Origin: Nectonema munidae
Lineage: Eukaryota; Nematomorpha; Nectonematoida; Nectonematidae
DNA length: 64,000 bases
Assembly: GCA_030549495.1 (NCBI GenBank)
Contig: JAUIRK010000854.1
Span: 297,001-361,000 of the forward strand
Reading direction: 5' to 3'
A model generated the notes under the pieces. It ran no database searches and had not been told where the DNA came from. It was given only the letters and a program-made list of their open reading frames with translations. Of the stretch, positions 59,201 to 64,000 are shown one piece after another (within the stretch, counting starts at the first letter, position 1; each line of letters starts with the position of its first letter). Both the position numbers and the translations under genes were made by a program.

Positions 59201-60976
59201 AGTCTAACTTTTTTAAATGTCTTCTAACAATATATATTAAAGTTTATATGCATGCGTGAGTTTGACAGTTTTAAAATAAGTTGGAAAGACCGCTACACGT
59301 TGACACTCCTATCTACGCTATTACAGGGTATCTACCAACCTTAAAAACCCTTTGAATATACCTCTTGTTTGATTCCCTCTTGAAAACATTTAAAACCTCT
59401 TAAATTTTACTGATGTTAGAAAAAACTGATAAATAAAATGTTAATATCAAAAATGACAGTGTTATTTTAAACAATTATAAATACTATAATTATATTTTAA
59501 ACAATTATATGTAATACGTATTTATTGCAAAAAGTTAAAGTATAAGGTTTGCGCAAAAAATTGCGACTTTTCTATTGTAGAACATTAATTGATGATTTCA
59601 TCAAAGAGCTTATAATAAAACAAGAAAACGTGTGCTTACTTCTAAATGATGGCGATAAGCAAGACCCTTCACCGGATAAACTACTTGGGACGCATCTTTT
59701 TTTCGCATTGCATATCCGCGCCATGAAAGTTAAAGCATATTTTGTGGCAGTGAATGATCTGATAGAACACTTTTTAAGGAGAAATAAATAAAAAGAAAAT
59801 AAGATAACGACTTTTCGAAAGAAGTTGGCCTAATGCTGAAAATACTTTTTAAAAAACATTCTCGAAGTTAAAATGATTATTGAAAAATTGAAGGAAGAAG
59901 ATATTTTGGTTGAAATTCTTTTAAGATATTTCTGCTCCATATTGATATGTGGTTGGAAAAGTAGCAAATATTTGAAAAATATTTATGTATGTATTTTTGC
60001 AATACACTTTTATCAACCGTGCTTTATAATTTTTTACTTTAATTTAGTAAAAATAGGAAGAAAAAAACTGCTGATAAACGACGAACTTACCCTAAAAACG
60101 GACGCGATTGCAGTCAAAAAGGACGGATATGAAGTTTAGTTAAAAATGGTATATCATTTCCTAGACTCACAGAATTTTTCTCTAAAAATTCTACTTTTTC
60201 ATCTTTCCTATAATAATATTATTAATTTATTTGAAAAAGTGATTACACCTTATACAATAAATTTTTTATCTATTTTTCAGAAATAGAGGCTATTTTTTAA
60301 ATTAGGCCAACTCCTAAAGGATTTATTTTTCAACTTTTCAGTAAAATGAAAATTATTCTTTTGCTAAATTTAATAAGAATCCAATTTGCTTTATTTTAAA
60401 AAATTAACTATCTGAATACAATAATTGAAAAGAACGCGAGATAACATTTTGTCAGTCTGATTCTTTTACTGAGTCTGAACTGAAGTTCTCACTCTGACTG
60501 CAAAACTGGTAATCAACGATTTTAAAATTGTAGTTTTTTTCTTGCGAAAAAATGTGCCTTCTAAATTAGTATTATTTGATTAAATTCTAGCTTACCCGTG
60601 AATAAAATGGCAAATTCCGATTTAATTCAAATACTAAAATCAGAAGAAATCCAAAGCGCTGTTCGTGCACCCAATAAAAAAAGACTTCCAAAGAGGAAGA
60701 TTAAAAAGAATCCATTGAAAAATAATAGCGCTCTCTTCAAAATTAATCCTTATGCTAGAGTTTTGAAAAAGGTTTCAATTTTGTCACAAAATAAGCAACT
60801 TGTTGATAAAAATAGGACCCTCAAAGTAACGTTTTTCATTCCTTTACACACACCAAGCTTTTAATTGATATCTTTTTTAGAACCTTAAAAGGAAAGAGAA
60901 AATTAAAAAATTCGCTGAAAAAAAGAAGGAGAGGAGAATGAACAAAAAAGTTGAACAAAAAAAAGATCAGAAATAA
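32035..60976 (+). CDS. RPL4: 60S ribosomal protein L4 (uL4), seven coding exons
   Basis: Exons are 32035-32218, 48614-48859, 51319-51443, 51501-51630, 51687-51843, 60591-60825 and 60881-60976. They join in phase to 1173 nt, 390 residues plus stop, with only the initiator exon missing. The product matches animal uL4 throughout: [94 protein letters not shown], and a Lys-rich tail. uL4 binds 23S-like rRNA, and its extended loop lines the peptide exit tunnel of the large subunit. Length is close to fly L4 (about 400) and shorter than human (427) because the tail is short. Introns are 16395, 2459, 57, 56, 8747 and 55 bp. The long ones are full of transposon debris but splice sites look intact, so the gene is probably functional. 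Confidence 0.93.
32219..32331. other. start of RPL4 intron 2
   Basis: T-rich intron start with donor GTCTTT. It runs directly into the Tigger element at 32332. Confidence 0.6.
32332..34320 (-). mobile_element. Tigger element with nearly whole transposase gene
   Basis: The 3' terminus is visible at the left: TA, then CACTAGAACCTACGTTTTAC, wording typical of Tigger ends. It contains a perfect 14-bp hairpin (CCTACGTTTTACGT at 32340-32353 against 32376-32389, loop 22). The transposase gene runs leftward from 34274. I found no matching terminus right of the gene, so the right limit is uncertain. It lies inside RPL4 intron 2, antisense to the host gene. Confidence 0.8.
32765..34274 (-). pseudogene. 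Tigger (CENP-B-like) transposase, one stop and one frameshift
   Basis: From [20 protein letters not shown] at 34274 the protein shows an N-terminal pogo-type helix-turn-helix ([20 protein letters not shown]). A second DNA-binding domain follows ([17 protein letters not shown]), then the DDD catalytic domain: [25 protein letters not shown] and [20 protein letters not shown]. One in-frame TGA (AKP, stop, CFKNQ at 33566-33564) is consistent with CGA to TGA decay. A frameshift near 32920 separates the acidic tail ([14 protein letters not shown]...[11 protein letters not shown], ending at 32765). With about 500 codons and only two lesions, it is the youngest-looking Tigger here. The family moves DNA by cut-and-paste at TA. 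Confidence 0.88.
34321..36042. other. intronic spacer, no gene recognised
   Basis: This part of RPL4 intron 2 has modest open frames on the minus strand at 34877-35059 and 35184-35474, which I do not recognise. A plus-strand stretch at 35841-35930 ([19 protein letters not shown] and onward, ending at a GTGTAT site) looks exon-like but has no known match. Low support for any gene. Confidence 0.35.
36043..36560 (+). repeat. family A element before block B
   Basis: The leader CATAACCTGTACGGTTGAAC starts at 36043. About six 28-bp units, the TTCTATTCCATGTACAAATA segment and the CATTCGGGGAGACGATGCTA segment follow. Then come GAATCGAAAAATATTCTTTA and TCACATTTTGCTACCTCATA. It lacks the distal tail seen at 39600-39740 and switches to block B near 36560. 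Confidence 0.85.
36570..39104 (+). repeat. block B, left copy
   Basis: About 2.5 kb with a direct, closely similar counterpart at 41510-43984. Shared landmarks include TTGATTAAAACACATATTTT, GTGGACTACGATTATCCAAC, CACACGCGTGCTAAAGATGT, GATATATATATCATAAAAAA-like text, and the final TAAGGCTGGCAAGTTTGGCG. Within it, about 307 bp are duplicated in tandem (36876 and 37190 start alike). It ends with the 18-nt hairpin at 39076-39093. No coding capacity is visible. Confidence 0.85.
39076..39093. other. terminal hairpin of block B
   Basis: GAGGTCTTGCCAGACCTC: 7-bp perfect arms and a 4-base loop, within a short GC-rich patch at the very end of block B. The second B copy has the identical hairpin at 43958-43975. 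A conserved hairpin close to a 3' end recalls Helitron-type elements, but no replicase is present. Confidence 0.6.
39108..39740 (+). repeat. family A element, left arm of palindrome
   Basis: Leader, about six 28-bp units, common middle and AT-rich tail. This is the complete form of family A seen also at 28196-28741. With 39843-40933 in reverse it forms a long inverted repeat around the 102-bp element. Confidence 0.88.
39741..39842. mobile_element. short palindromic element, 102 bp, at palindrome centre
   Basis: Ends are GTTGGCTCCCCTTACTTTTA and its exact complement. The interior is the reverse of the copy at 28742-28837 with a few changes. The inverted homology of the flanks begins immediately outside (AAATATATC on one side, GATATATTT on the other), so this is the exact centre of the large inverted repeat. 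Confidence 0.75.
39843..40933 (-). repeat. family A element, right arm of palindrome
   Basis: Reverse-oriented family A, ending at the leader (CATAACCTGTACGGTTGAAC read on the minus strand from 40933). It is longer than the left arm because its AT-rich tail is multiplied in tandem (39897-40541). Confidence 0.88.
39897..40541. repeat. 161-bp tandem repeat, four copies
   Basis: GATTATTTGACAAATATAAT-like starts lie at about 39897, 40058, 40219 and 40380, with a fifth partial match at 40541, giving a steady 161-bp period. Units differ by a few bases. Because 161 is not a multiple of three, the frame rotates between units. The minus-strand open frames here repeat [23 protein letters not shown] text and are an artefact of the repeat, not genes. 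Confidence 0.9.
40940..41509. repeat. block B fragments between palindrome and second B copy
   Basis: Partial B pieces are jumbled here: ATTCTGAAAGTAGAGTCGCT and TTAGTTTAAAATGCATCCCT appear twice (about 41016-41120 and 41250-41360). AAAGGTTGTATCTAATCTAA and GATTATCCAACAAAACTC follow. This suggests repeated unequal exchange. Confidence 0.65.
41510..43984 (+). repeat. block B, right copy
   Basis: Direct counterpart of 36570-39104. It differs by having one copy of the 307-bp unit but two tandem copies of a unit of about 259 bp (CACACACGCGTGCTAAAGAT at about 42243 and 42502). It ends with the same hairpin (43958-43975) and then GATATATAATAG, where the LINE 3' end abuts. Confidence 0.85.
43990..44977 (-). 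mobile_element. LINE, 5'-truncated, reverse transcriptase C-terminal half
   Basis: The minus strand from 44977 encodes [20 protein letters not shown], then [10 protein letters not shown] with the catalytic YADD box, [20 protein letters not shown], and the thumb block [17 protein letters not shown]. After a break near 44440, 44293-44030 reads [12 protein letters not shown] and [13 protein letters not shown], the usual end of LINE ORF2 in groups without RNase H (CR1/Jockey-like). The 5' side stops at about 44970 against a hAT fragment. The 3' side meets block B. Confidence 0.85.
44985..45420 (-). pseudogene. BED zinc-finger N-terminus of hAT transposase
   Basis: [20 protein letters not shown] is followed by [15 protein letters not shown] and [15 protein letters not shown]. 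That is a C2H2-type BED finger (C..C...H....H) with the preceding YLKFGF signature of the ZBED5/FAM200/SCAND3-like hAT group. After one stop, [16 protein letters not shown] and [17 protein letters not shown] continue the family pattern up to the LINE junction. Confidence 0.82.
44985..46401 (-). mobile_element. BED-finger hAT, 5' part, cut by the LINE junction
   Basis: Read on the minus strand, a terminus-like CAGCGATCTCCAACAGG with GTGCTCCGCC starts at 46401. The coding part follows from about 45408. It is broken off at about 44980, exactly where the LINE begins. So either the LINE inserted into this hAT or a deletion joined them. The stretch 45420-46340 between terminus and coding part shows no other gene. 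Confidence 0.6.
46560..47330 (-). pseudogene. piggyBac transposase relic, N-terminal half
   Basis: Read on the minus strand from 47330: [20 protein letters not shown] and [12 protein letters not shown], the acidic N-terminus of piggyBac transposases. Further left (about 46715-46590) come [35 protein letters not shown] and FAFYQGKS, containing the first catalytic Asp (DESM). Stops and frame changes separate the parts. The C-terminal half is not recognised. This lies in RPL4 intron 2. Confidence 0.75.
47331..48613. other. end of RPL4 intron 2
   Basis: No gene recognised. GGGCGGATCTAAAGGAGGAT followed by GGGGCAATCGCCCGATCG at 47669-47711 is GC-rich and worded like a DNA-transposon terminus. The acceptor TTTTTTCTTTAG precedes exon 3. 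Confidence 0.4.
48614..48859 (+). CDS. RPL4: RPL4 exon 3
   Basis: Encodes [20 protein letters not shown] through [15 protein letters not shown]. It includes the [17 protein letters not shown] stretch of the tunnel-lining loop, the most conserved part of uL4. Donor is GTTTCA, a weak match, but frame and homology fix it. Confidence 0.95.
48860..51318. other. RPL4 intron 3, 2.5 kb
   Basis: AT-rich. It holds the TTAA-flanked MITE at 50088-50218. The minus-strand open frame 50113-50436 runs through that MITE and is not recognised. No box C/D snoRNA could be made out, although vertebrate L4 introns host some. Confidence 0.4.
50088..50218. mobile_element. piggyBac-type MITE, TTAA-flanked
   Basis: 131 bp starting CCCATTTACGGCCAA and ending with the reverse of CCCATTTAAGGCTAA (13 of 15 matching). 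It is bounded by TTAA at 50084-50087 and at 50219-50222. Exact TTAA duplications and CCC-starting ends are the signature of piggyBac-mobilised elements. There is no coding content. Confidence 0.75.
51319..51443 (+). CDS. RPL4: RPL4 exon 4
   Basis: Encodes [20 protein letters not shown] and [20 protein letters not shown]. Acceptor TTAACAG, donor GTAGCT. The next intron is only 57 bp. Confidence 0.93.
51501..51630 (+). CDS. RPL4: RPL4 exon 5
   Basis: Encodes [20 protein letters not shown] and [17 protein letters not shown]. It is Arg/Lys-rich, as expected for rRNA contact. A polypyrimidine tract ending TTTTTCAG precedes it; the next intron is 56 bp. Confidence 0.95.
51687..51843 (+). CDS. RPL4: RPL4 exon 6
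   Basis: Encodes [20 protein letters not shown] and [20 protein letters not shown] through KKGF, ending AG before donor GTATGA. An intron of about 8.7 kb follows. Confidence 0.95.
51844..52915. other. start of RPL4 intron 6
   Basis: AT-rich, with no gene recognised. A C-box-like ATGATGA sits at the intron start, but no D box or stem follows, so I do not call a snoRNA. Confidence 0.4.
52916..53365 (-). pseudogene. piggyBac transposase fragment
   Basis: Read on the minus strand: [35 protein letters not shown], then [17 protein letters not shown], and finally [10 protein letters not shown] and [15 protein letters not shown]. This matches the middle of piggyBac transposases. The second catalytic Asp region (usually FDNFFTS) appears as YDYFISI, followed by T/V-RANR and K-RG blocks. 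The N-terminus and the C-terminal cysteine region are missing. It is open for 147 codons, so it is only moderately decayed. Confidence 0.8.
53553..54110 (-). pseudogene. hAT transposase C-terminal fragment
   Basis: From right to left on the minus strand: [17 protein letters not shown] (the LN..LQGK block), then after frame changes [20 protein letters not shown] and [29 protein letters not shown] and [10 protein letters not shown]. The last is the hAT dimerisation motif (C-E-xx-F-S), with Tyr for Cys. It differs in wording from the BED-finger hATs in this window and resembles the group related to GTF2IRD2/EPM2AIP1. Several breaks. Confidence 0.7.
54121..54170 (+). mobile_element. piggyBac-like terminus with hairpin
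   Basis: TTAA followed by CCCTAGTGCCCCCTTGGGTC. Then the palindrome TGGGTCCATTTGGACCCC pairs on itself. TTAA plus CCCT plus a GGGTCC..GGACCC hairpin is the usual design of piggyBac ends. Its interior points right. I did not find the partner end. Confidence 0.5.
54942..56597 (+). CDS. uncharacterised 551-aa protein, intact, TE-associated family
   Basis: A single uninterrupted frame from the ATG at 54942 to TAA at 56595. The N-terminus has paired cysteines (C13-x2-C16, C57-x2-C60, then C93-x2-C96) suggesting zinc binding. A low-complexity, acidic linker follows at about 135-165. The C-terminal two thirds carry [17 protein letters not shown] (Asp256), [20 protein letters not shown] (Asp310), [25 protein letters not shown] and [12 protein letters not shown]. 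From memory, proteins with these blocks occur in many copies in Hydra, corals, aphids and other invertebrates, annotated as uncharacterised. Asp256, Asp310 and a Glu around 504-507 could form a transposase-like DDE triad, which is my inference. It lies sense in RPL4 intron 6. Being whole among decayed neighbours, it is a recent arrival or under selection. Confidence 0.8.
   Translation: MARSCLNKADNFCYICGEVTFESQKRSITKNVKKAYFLYFGCQIGDQDKSWAPHICCNTCATNLRQWLNKKRKKMPFAVPMIWRVQKNHVDDCYFCLIPPIKNGISKKKKKTIAYPNLQSAIRPVKHSECLPIPLAPDQVDLDSSNNELLSDKEDLDPFFSEKNFKTPQLLTQSRLNNLVRDLQLTKTKAEILGSRLQEWCLLQPDVKVSVFRNRHKIYEKYFVQKDSFIFCNDICGLMQEMKINYISSEWRLFIDSSKTSLKGVLLKNGNNIKSIPIAYSQQMKETYENIKNLLLNVKYAIHNWEICADLKVVALVMGLQSGYTKYCCFLCEWNSRARNLHYSEKEWPSRNMTPGEKNVLRPNLVCKEKIILPPLHIKLGIMKNFVKAMNTEGFGFQYLKQKFKSLSEAKIKEGVFVGPQIRKLFKDNFFPSVLSNAERKVWEAFKMVCAGFLGRKKAENYPELIVTLLTAMHELNCNMSLKMHFLHSHLNFFPENCGAVSDEHGERFHQTIAVFEKRYQGKWGSSMLADYCWTIAKEDLDETYKRIVKN
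56598..57290. other. intronic spacer after the 551-aa frame
   Basis: AT-rich, with no gene seen. CAGTTGCGGATCCAGATC, read on the minus strand from about 56993, resembles GTGGCAGATCCAAGG at 54525 on the plus strand. The two could be inverted ends enclosing the 551-aa frame, but similarity covers only about 13 bp. Confidence 0.35.
57735..58135 (+). pseudogene. hAT transposase N-terminal relic
   Basis: [20 protein letters not shown] near 57765 is a CxxC start of a finger of CGGBP1-like type. In another frame 57922-58134 reads [40 protein letters not shown] and a VDEMAVEK end. This corresponds to the helical region after the finger in that hAT group (..ANIPWNKL..). Frame changes and a stop separate the parts. 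Confidence 0.65.
58370..58960 (+). pseudogene. hAT transposase middle and C-terminal relic
   Basis: [10 protein letters not shown] near 58400, then [20 protein letters not shown] (58441 on), corresponds to HVTCFAHLLHNC and FKEVNDLIASTKDL of relic 1. Later [20 protein letters not shown] and [17 protein letters not shown] parallel VEKIESTNFSIKNA. A closing [13 protein letters not shown] appears near 58929. Open for 149 codons in the middle, but broken on both sides. Confidence 0.7.
59540..60140 (+). pseudogene. hAT transposase relic 3
   Basis: [20 protein letters not shown] followed by [16 protein letters not shown] matches the HVTCFAHLLHNCEMKIKFYF and EVNDLIAS blocks of relic 1. [17 protein letters not shown] follows at 59873. 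This is more diverged than relics 1 and 2 and has no clear termini. CAGGGTATCTACCAACC near 59325 may be its left end. Confidence 0.55.
60141..60590. other. end of RPL4 intron 6
   Basis: AT-rich spacer without a recognised feature. Ends TTAAATTCTAG, the acceptor of exon 7. Confidence 0.5.
60591..60825 (+). CDS. RPL4: RPL4 exon 7
   Basis: Encodes [40 protein letters not shown] and [20 protein letters not shown] through NRTLK. Donor GTAACG; the next intron is 55 bp. Confidence 0.94.
60881..60976 (+). CDS. RPL4: RPL4 exon 8, C-terminal tail
   Basis: Encodes [20 protein letters not shown] and a Lys-rich end before TAA at 60974. The tail is short and basic, as in other invertebrate uL4. Acceptor TCTTTTTTAG. 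Confidence 0.88.
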   Translation, partial: NLKRKEKIKKFAEKKKERRMNKKVEQKKDQK

Positions 60977-60992
60977 TTTCAAGTTGTTTGAC

Positions 60993-60998
60993 AATAAA
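60993..60998 (+). promoter_or_regulatory. RPL4 polyadenylation signal
   Basis: AATAAA 17 bases after the stop codon, followed by T-rich sequence. It would give a very short 3' UTR, usual for ribosomal protein mRNAs. Confidence 0.65.
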
Positions 60999-62339
60999 CT
61001 TGTTGAAAATTTATTTTTCATTTTCCTTACCCATTTCGTTTAAATCATAAACTGAGCGAGACTCCTAAAATATTATAGAGCTTTAGTAATATGTGATTGA
61101 TTAATTATACACACTTGCAAAAGTTAAGTTCTTGCAAATTGATATGCTTGGGTGTAGGGATTCGCCAACAGGCGCAAAGAATTATGTCTAAAGATGAAGA
61201 AAAATATGAGATGGGTTAGATATATGTTGGTTTATTTGGACTTTTTAGTTGGAAAAAATGTTTTTATATGCGTTAGATATACATTATATTCTGATTAAAT
61301 TGGGTTTGAAGGTTTTGCTTGTCACAAAAAGCCCTACTCCACCCTTCAAAGAGTCCATTATCATGACTCCACTACTGTTAACTAAAGTAAGCGTAGTCTT
61401 ATCATCTACGATTTAAAAAGAATAACAAAAATGTTACTTTTAGAAGAAAATTGACAATATTTGTGGACACTTCTGGAGAGGTGTGAAACCATTAGAAAAA
61501 ACACCTATATGTTTGCAGCCTGGGTCGGGTGTCCATAGTGGTAAATCAAGGGAGATGATGAAGAAGAAAGGGAGTAGAGGAATAAGTCGTTATTGCTCAA
61601 TGAGAAGATGCGCTCAATCGGGAGAGCAGCTTTTGCAATGTATTCAAACATGATTAAAAGTGAGGGTGAGATAGCAAAATTCTATTCTGTGAAGGGCAGG
61701 GTTAGCCCCAAATTAGCTAAATGTGGAATTTTGGTGGTGTAATAATTGCTCTCTCAAATGAATATAATTGGTATGTGATTGTAGCAAATATAAAGCAACA
61801 CCATACTCTAAAGCAGCTTCCCAAGGTTGGCGATTACGCCACATTGGCTAGCTTTTTGAGCTACAAGCGGCACTATCGCTTTTTGCTTCACAAAGGGGGC
61901 AGTGAACGGATTTAAATTTGAAAAAGCAAATATTAGAAAGATAAAGTATATACTTAACATTTAGAATCATCCTTCTTCGAATAGATAGCTTTTCATAAAG
62001 ATGATGACAAAAGTACCAGGCATAAACTTCTCAAATAGAAAGACTGGTAACTTATGATCTCGCGAATTAGAACTTAGGTCCTATATTTTGAAGCTTGATT
62101 GATTTAGCATTTTGAAAAAAAATTAATATTGAGTTTTTTAAAATGATTGTGGAGCTAAACTCAAAAAGGTAATTCTACATTTTTGTTAATATTTGTCTAA
62201 TCGCTCAATTTATCATCAATGAATATTAATTAGAAAAATTATATAAAAAAAGACGAACAAAACATATAGCGTAAGCCATAAAGCTAAAACTAACCACTCA
62301 TTGTGAGATTTCATAAGCTTTTTGCAATCAATTTTAACG
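60999..62339. other. 3' flank of RPL4, no gene recognised
   Basis: Bases 61490-61920 are less AT-rich than their surroundings and contain a 64-codon plus-strand frame (61721-61915) which I do not recognise. No splice pattern or homology supports a gene. Confidence 0.35.
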
Positions 62340-62650
62340 CAACTTACGCAATCCTCATATTGTGAATTCAATGGCAATCATATTTTTTGTTCATGAAAAA
62401 CGTGATTTAAAATAGCTGCTCATCTCCAAATTGATTTTTTATCAAAGATATAAAATAATTTTATCATAGATAAACCCATTTTCAAGTATATTCCATTCTG
62501 ATCTTTATTTCATTTGAAAATCAATAAAAACTTGCCAAAAAGCGATATGGCAATTTCCATCAAATTCCCAGGTTTGTAAATAAATCGATTTTCAAGTATG
62601 TTGAATTTCAATGGTGATGTTTATTTCGATTGAAAACACTGGTCAACAAG
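62340..62650. repeat. degenerate 150-bp satellite monomers
   Basis: About two decayed units: ACCCATTTTCAAGTATATTC, CATTTGAAAATCAATAAAAA and CTTGCCAAAAAGCGAT, then CGATTTTCAAGTATGTTGAA and TTTCAATGGTGATGTTTATT. The order matches the monomer at 4.4-8.9 kb, about 54 kb away. They most resemble its diverged edge units (9080-9150). Confidence 0.6.
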
Positions 62651-64000
62651 AATTTTGCTGATTTAGTAATTTTAGTTAATTTAGGGTAATTTGGGTCTGC
62701 TGAATTCAAATATCAAATTATTTTTGCCTAATCAGGTCAACTTTTTGAGATACGCTTTAATTTATTTTAAGTCTAGCCTCAAATATTTTTACGTAAATCA
62801 GTTTATTCATTAGTCTGATTTACTTTAAGTTTTATGGATGGTTATGAGTAATATTCAAGAAAAGTCTCATATTTATATAAAAATAATCTTCGAATACATT
62901 AATTTTGTTGTTTACCTCTAAGTTAAGAAGGAAGTTATATATATATATGTAAAAAAATAAAATTTTGTATGAATAAATCTTTATTTAAATAATTTCTTTT
63001 ATAAGATTTTCTAGAAAATTTAGCTTTATTGTCTCTTTGAATACTCCAAAATAATCACCATTTATTCCATGACTTATACTTTCCTCCATGATTTAAACTT
63101 TGGTGGAAGTATGTGCTCGTCACTTACAGCTCCAAGATTTTAGGAAATTTCTCAAGGTGGCTATTAAGAAAATGTAGCTTACCTATATTACACAAATAGA
63201 TAGCTTTTTATTAAAGTTTCAACTAAATTTACATAATTTTCATCTTTTCTATTTCAAAAAAAAATAGTACAAATCTTATGTTTTTTATTTAATTCATTGT
63301 GTCTATAAACCCATTGTTTTAAAAGTTTTTTATATTTAAAAAAAATTTTACTTTTTATAACTTAAATGGGGTAATTCTTCAATATAAATTAAACACTCTT
63401 TTTTATTAAAGCTTTTAGAAATTGTTTTATATGAAGAGAAGGGAAAATAATTTTCTCTTTTTTAAAAGGGTTTATTTATTATATTTTCTTTTCAATTGTA
63501 ACCTCTTTCTTCAATGTTTTTGAGTATAATGTTTTTTTTGGCTATTCATAAGATAAAAAGGTATTTATATAGTTTGTTGGCTAATAAAAAATTTACATTT
63601 TGAGGTAAATTGACCATTGTTGTTCTTTATATTTAACAGTTCTAAAAAAATTTTAATATTACCATAACTCTCTTCCATACTCTGAATAACCAATAGGTAT
63701 TCTAGAAAATATTTTTGTTATGAAGCAATAATTTAAACTTTTCCTGGAGCTATCAATAAAAAGTCTCCATTATTTATGCATACCCAATAATTTATAAAAG
63801 GATATGAGAAAATATGAATTCTTTGTCATTTTTAAAAAAATTGAGTAAGTTTTTTTTCTATTACGTAAAATGTTATTTTAATCTTTTTGTAAGGATTTTT
63901 TGTTTTAGACGTGAGCTAAATTCAGAGAGTTCTTTGAAAGACCTAGATCTCTAATAAGATATTCAATTCTGATTGATTGAATAGTTTATTTTGTCGAAAA
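62651..64000. other. AT-rich spacer, no gene seen
   Basis: Long T and A runs and short AT-dinucleotide stretches (for example 62938-62948). No coding, RNA or repeat feature recognised. Confidence 0.45.

Overview
The window is eukaryotic, strongly AT-rich nuclear DNA. It holds spliced genes with GT-AG introns, and most of the rest is decayed DNA transposons, LINE pieces and tandem repeats. Two host genes are recognisable: seven coding exons of ribosomal protein L4 on the + strand (32035-60976) and the first coding exon of a quiescin-sulfhydryl-oxidase-like gene on the - strand (12007-12241). The RPL4 sequence and the element mix (Tigger/pogo, hAT, piggyBac, RNase H-bearing LINE) fit an invertebrate, plausibly an arthropod such as a copepod. 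That placement is inference, not proof.

Layout. 1-590: end of a Tigger element. 1708-4272: a hAT relic. 4277-11699: a large element carrying about 30 copies of a 150-158 bp satellite monomer, followed by a second, unrelated tandem repeat of about 140-150 bp. 11845-11975: a near-perfect foldback MITE with TTA target duplications, just inside the QSOX-like intron. 12007-12241: QSOX-like exon 1. 14160-14700: a BED-finger hAT relic. 17112-18018: members of a dispersed family (called A here) with a 28-bp minisatellite. 18019-21264: a second, directly oriented copy of the satellite-bearing element, with its right end at TTAA. 23540-27417: Tigger, piggyBac and LINE fossils. 28196-28837: another A copy. 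29468-30664: the 3' part of a hAT.

32035-60976 is one RPL4 gene. Three tiny introns (55-57 bp) coexist with introns of 16.4, 2.5 and 8.7 kb. The 16.4 kb intron holds a nearly whole Tigger transposase gene (one in-frame stop, one frameshift). It also holds an 8 kb structure: a long inverted repeat of family A centred on a 102-bp palindromic element, flanked by two direct copies of a 2.5 kb block (called B here). A LINE abutting a hAT, and a piggyBac fossil, follow. The 8.7 kb intron carries piggyBac and hAT fossils, an intact uninterrupted 551-codon reading frame of a family I know only as uncharacterised invertebrate proteins, and two relics resembling the hAT at the left end of the window.

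The least explained parts are the duplicated satellite-bearing element with higher-order structure and possible piggyBac-type ends, the A/B inverted-and-direct repeat complex, and the intact 551-aa frame. No tRNA, rRNA or CRISPR was recognised. Identities and alignments were judged by eye, so boundaries of repeats are approximate.
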